Shown here piece by piece: positions 19,884-20,211 of a stretch of DNA of 20,211 nucleotides. Source of the stretch: a virus. Where the stretch lies: positions 1 to 20,211 of IMG/VR virus record IMGVR_UViG_3300042691_011658; one strand, written 5' to 3'. Position 1 is the first letter of the stretch. Every line of letters begins with the position of its first letter. Under the pieces are notes generated by a model. It had not been told where the DNA came from. It saw nothing but the letters and a program-made list of their open reading frames with translations, and searched no databases. A program made the translations under genes and the position numbers.

Positions 19884-20005
19884 GCATCCTCTTTGCATGG
19901 GCCTGCGGCATCGGCTGCGGCTACATCATCTGGGCGCCGGAGACGCGGTGGAAGCGAGCGTTTCTGGACGGGCTGACGCTGCGGAAAATATGGGAGAAGC
20001 GATGA
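19880..20005 (+). CDS. Membrane micro-protein (41 aa)
   Basis: MSILFAWACGIGCGYIIW is one short hydrophobic membrane segment (about residues 2-18), followed by a positively charged tail PETRWKRAFLDGLTLRKIWE. The pattern (small TM, then W-x-x-x-F-x-D-G-L-x-L-x-x-(I/L)-W) is one I associate with tiny phage inner-membrane proteins. GGAGG precedes the ATG, and both ends form ATGA overlaps. Arg/Lys after the span predict a cytoplasmic C-terminus. Possible role at the host membrane; unproven. Confidence 0.7.
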   Translation: MSILFAWACGIGCGYIIWAPETRWKRAFLDGLTLRKIWEKR

Positions 20006-20211
20006 GCCTTGACGCAATGAAACAGGCGCTGGCAGCGCTAGAGACGAACTTGTTGGTGATTGAGGACTATGGCGATCACGAGCAACTTAACAGACAGCAC
20101 AAAGCCATCACCGCACTCCGCGCTGCAATCGAGCAGGCTCACGATTGGGATGAGGTCGAGGCGTTGCAAGCATCGCTGCGCGAGCACATGGTAGAGATCC
20201 ACCGGCTGCGG
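20002..20211 (+). CDS. Small helical phage protein (3' partial, 70 codons seen)
   Basis: MSLDAMKQALAALETNLLVI, then EDYGDHEQLNRQHKAITALR, then AAIEQAHDWDEVEALQASLR, still open at the window edge. The elements A-L-(K/E)-A-L-E ... K-A-I-T-A-L-R-(A/Q)-A-I-(E/A)-x-A are those of a common family of phage micro-proteins, usually 60-110 residues long. GGGAG lies about 7 nt before the ATG, which overlaps the preceding stop by ATGA. Confidence 0.7.
   Translation, partial: MSLDAMKQALAALETNLLVIEDYGDHEQLNRQHKAITALRAAIEQAHDWDEVEALQASLREHMVEIHRLR

Noticed and set aside
1-20211. tRNA genes, integrase, attachment sites, transposases
   Set aside because: None could be recognised by eye; no cloverleaf with a CCA end, no tyrosine- or serine-recombinase motifs and no IS ends were seen.

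Overview
The window is part of a tailed-bacteriophage (or prophage) genome. The genes are densely packed, most junctions are ATGA or TGATG overlaps, and the gene set is phage-specific. The host looks like a Gram-negative bacterium (sigma70-type promoter, strong Shine-Dalgarno sites, GH24 lysozyme plus holin), perhaps a freshwater Pseudomonadota. The host is inference. The tail parts resemble short-tailed podovirus-type phages. Terminase, portal, major capsid protein, polymerase, integrase and CI-type repressor are not seen here, so only part of the genome is shown.

Layout. (1) 1-1370, plus strand: lysis region with a GTA-type 3TM holin (5' truncated), a GH24 endolysin with an E-C-T triad, two very short ORFs and a small membrane/coiled-coil protein. 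(2) 1367-6123, plus: a DUF5872-like basic protein, a head-tail adaptor, a beta-rich fibre-like protein, a large nozzle-like protein carrying inserted beta modules, and a small virion-associated candidate. (3) 6126-15624, plus: a 1938-residue mosaic virion protein and three further Ala/Gly/Gln-rich proteins that look like internal/ejection proteins. A rho-independent terminator ends this late transcript at 15650-15674.

(4) 15673-18109, minus: an eight-gene early operon converging on that terminator. It encodes an OB-fold-like candidate ssDNA-binding protein with an SSB-like acidic tip, an AT-hook micro-protein, a RecB-family PD-(D/E)XK nuclease starting at TTG, and small unknowns. A strong sigma70-like promoter at 18138-18165 drives it leftward. 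(5) 18204-20211, plus: a Cro/YdaS-like HTH regulator heads a divergent run of at least ten tiny overlapping genes, the last cut by the window end.

The pieces fit a lytic-cycle programme: the control region at 18110-18204, with perfect inverted repeats on the leftward promoter, separates two early operons, while the left 15.6 kb encodes lysis and tail/ejection functions. The most unusual items are the mosaic giant protein (dockerin-like calcium loop inside a Val-Thr-Asp-Gly repeat linker, then seven helical repeats), a beta module nested inside another in the nozzle-like protein, the compact operator/RBS-hairpin control region, the AT-hook micro-gene, and the nearly uniform junctions of the right-hand micro-genes.
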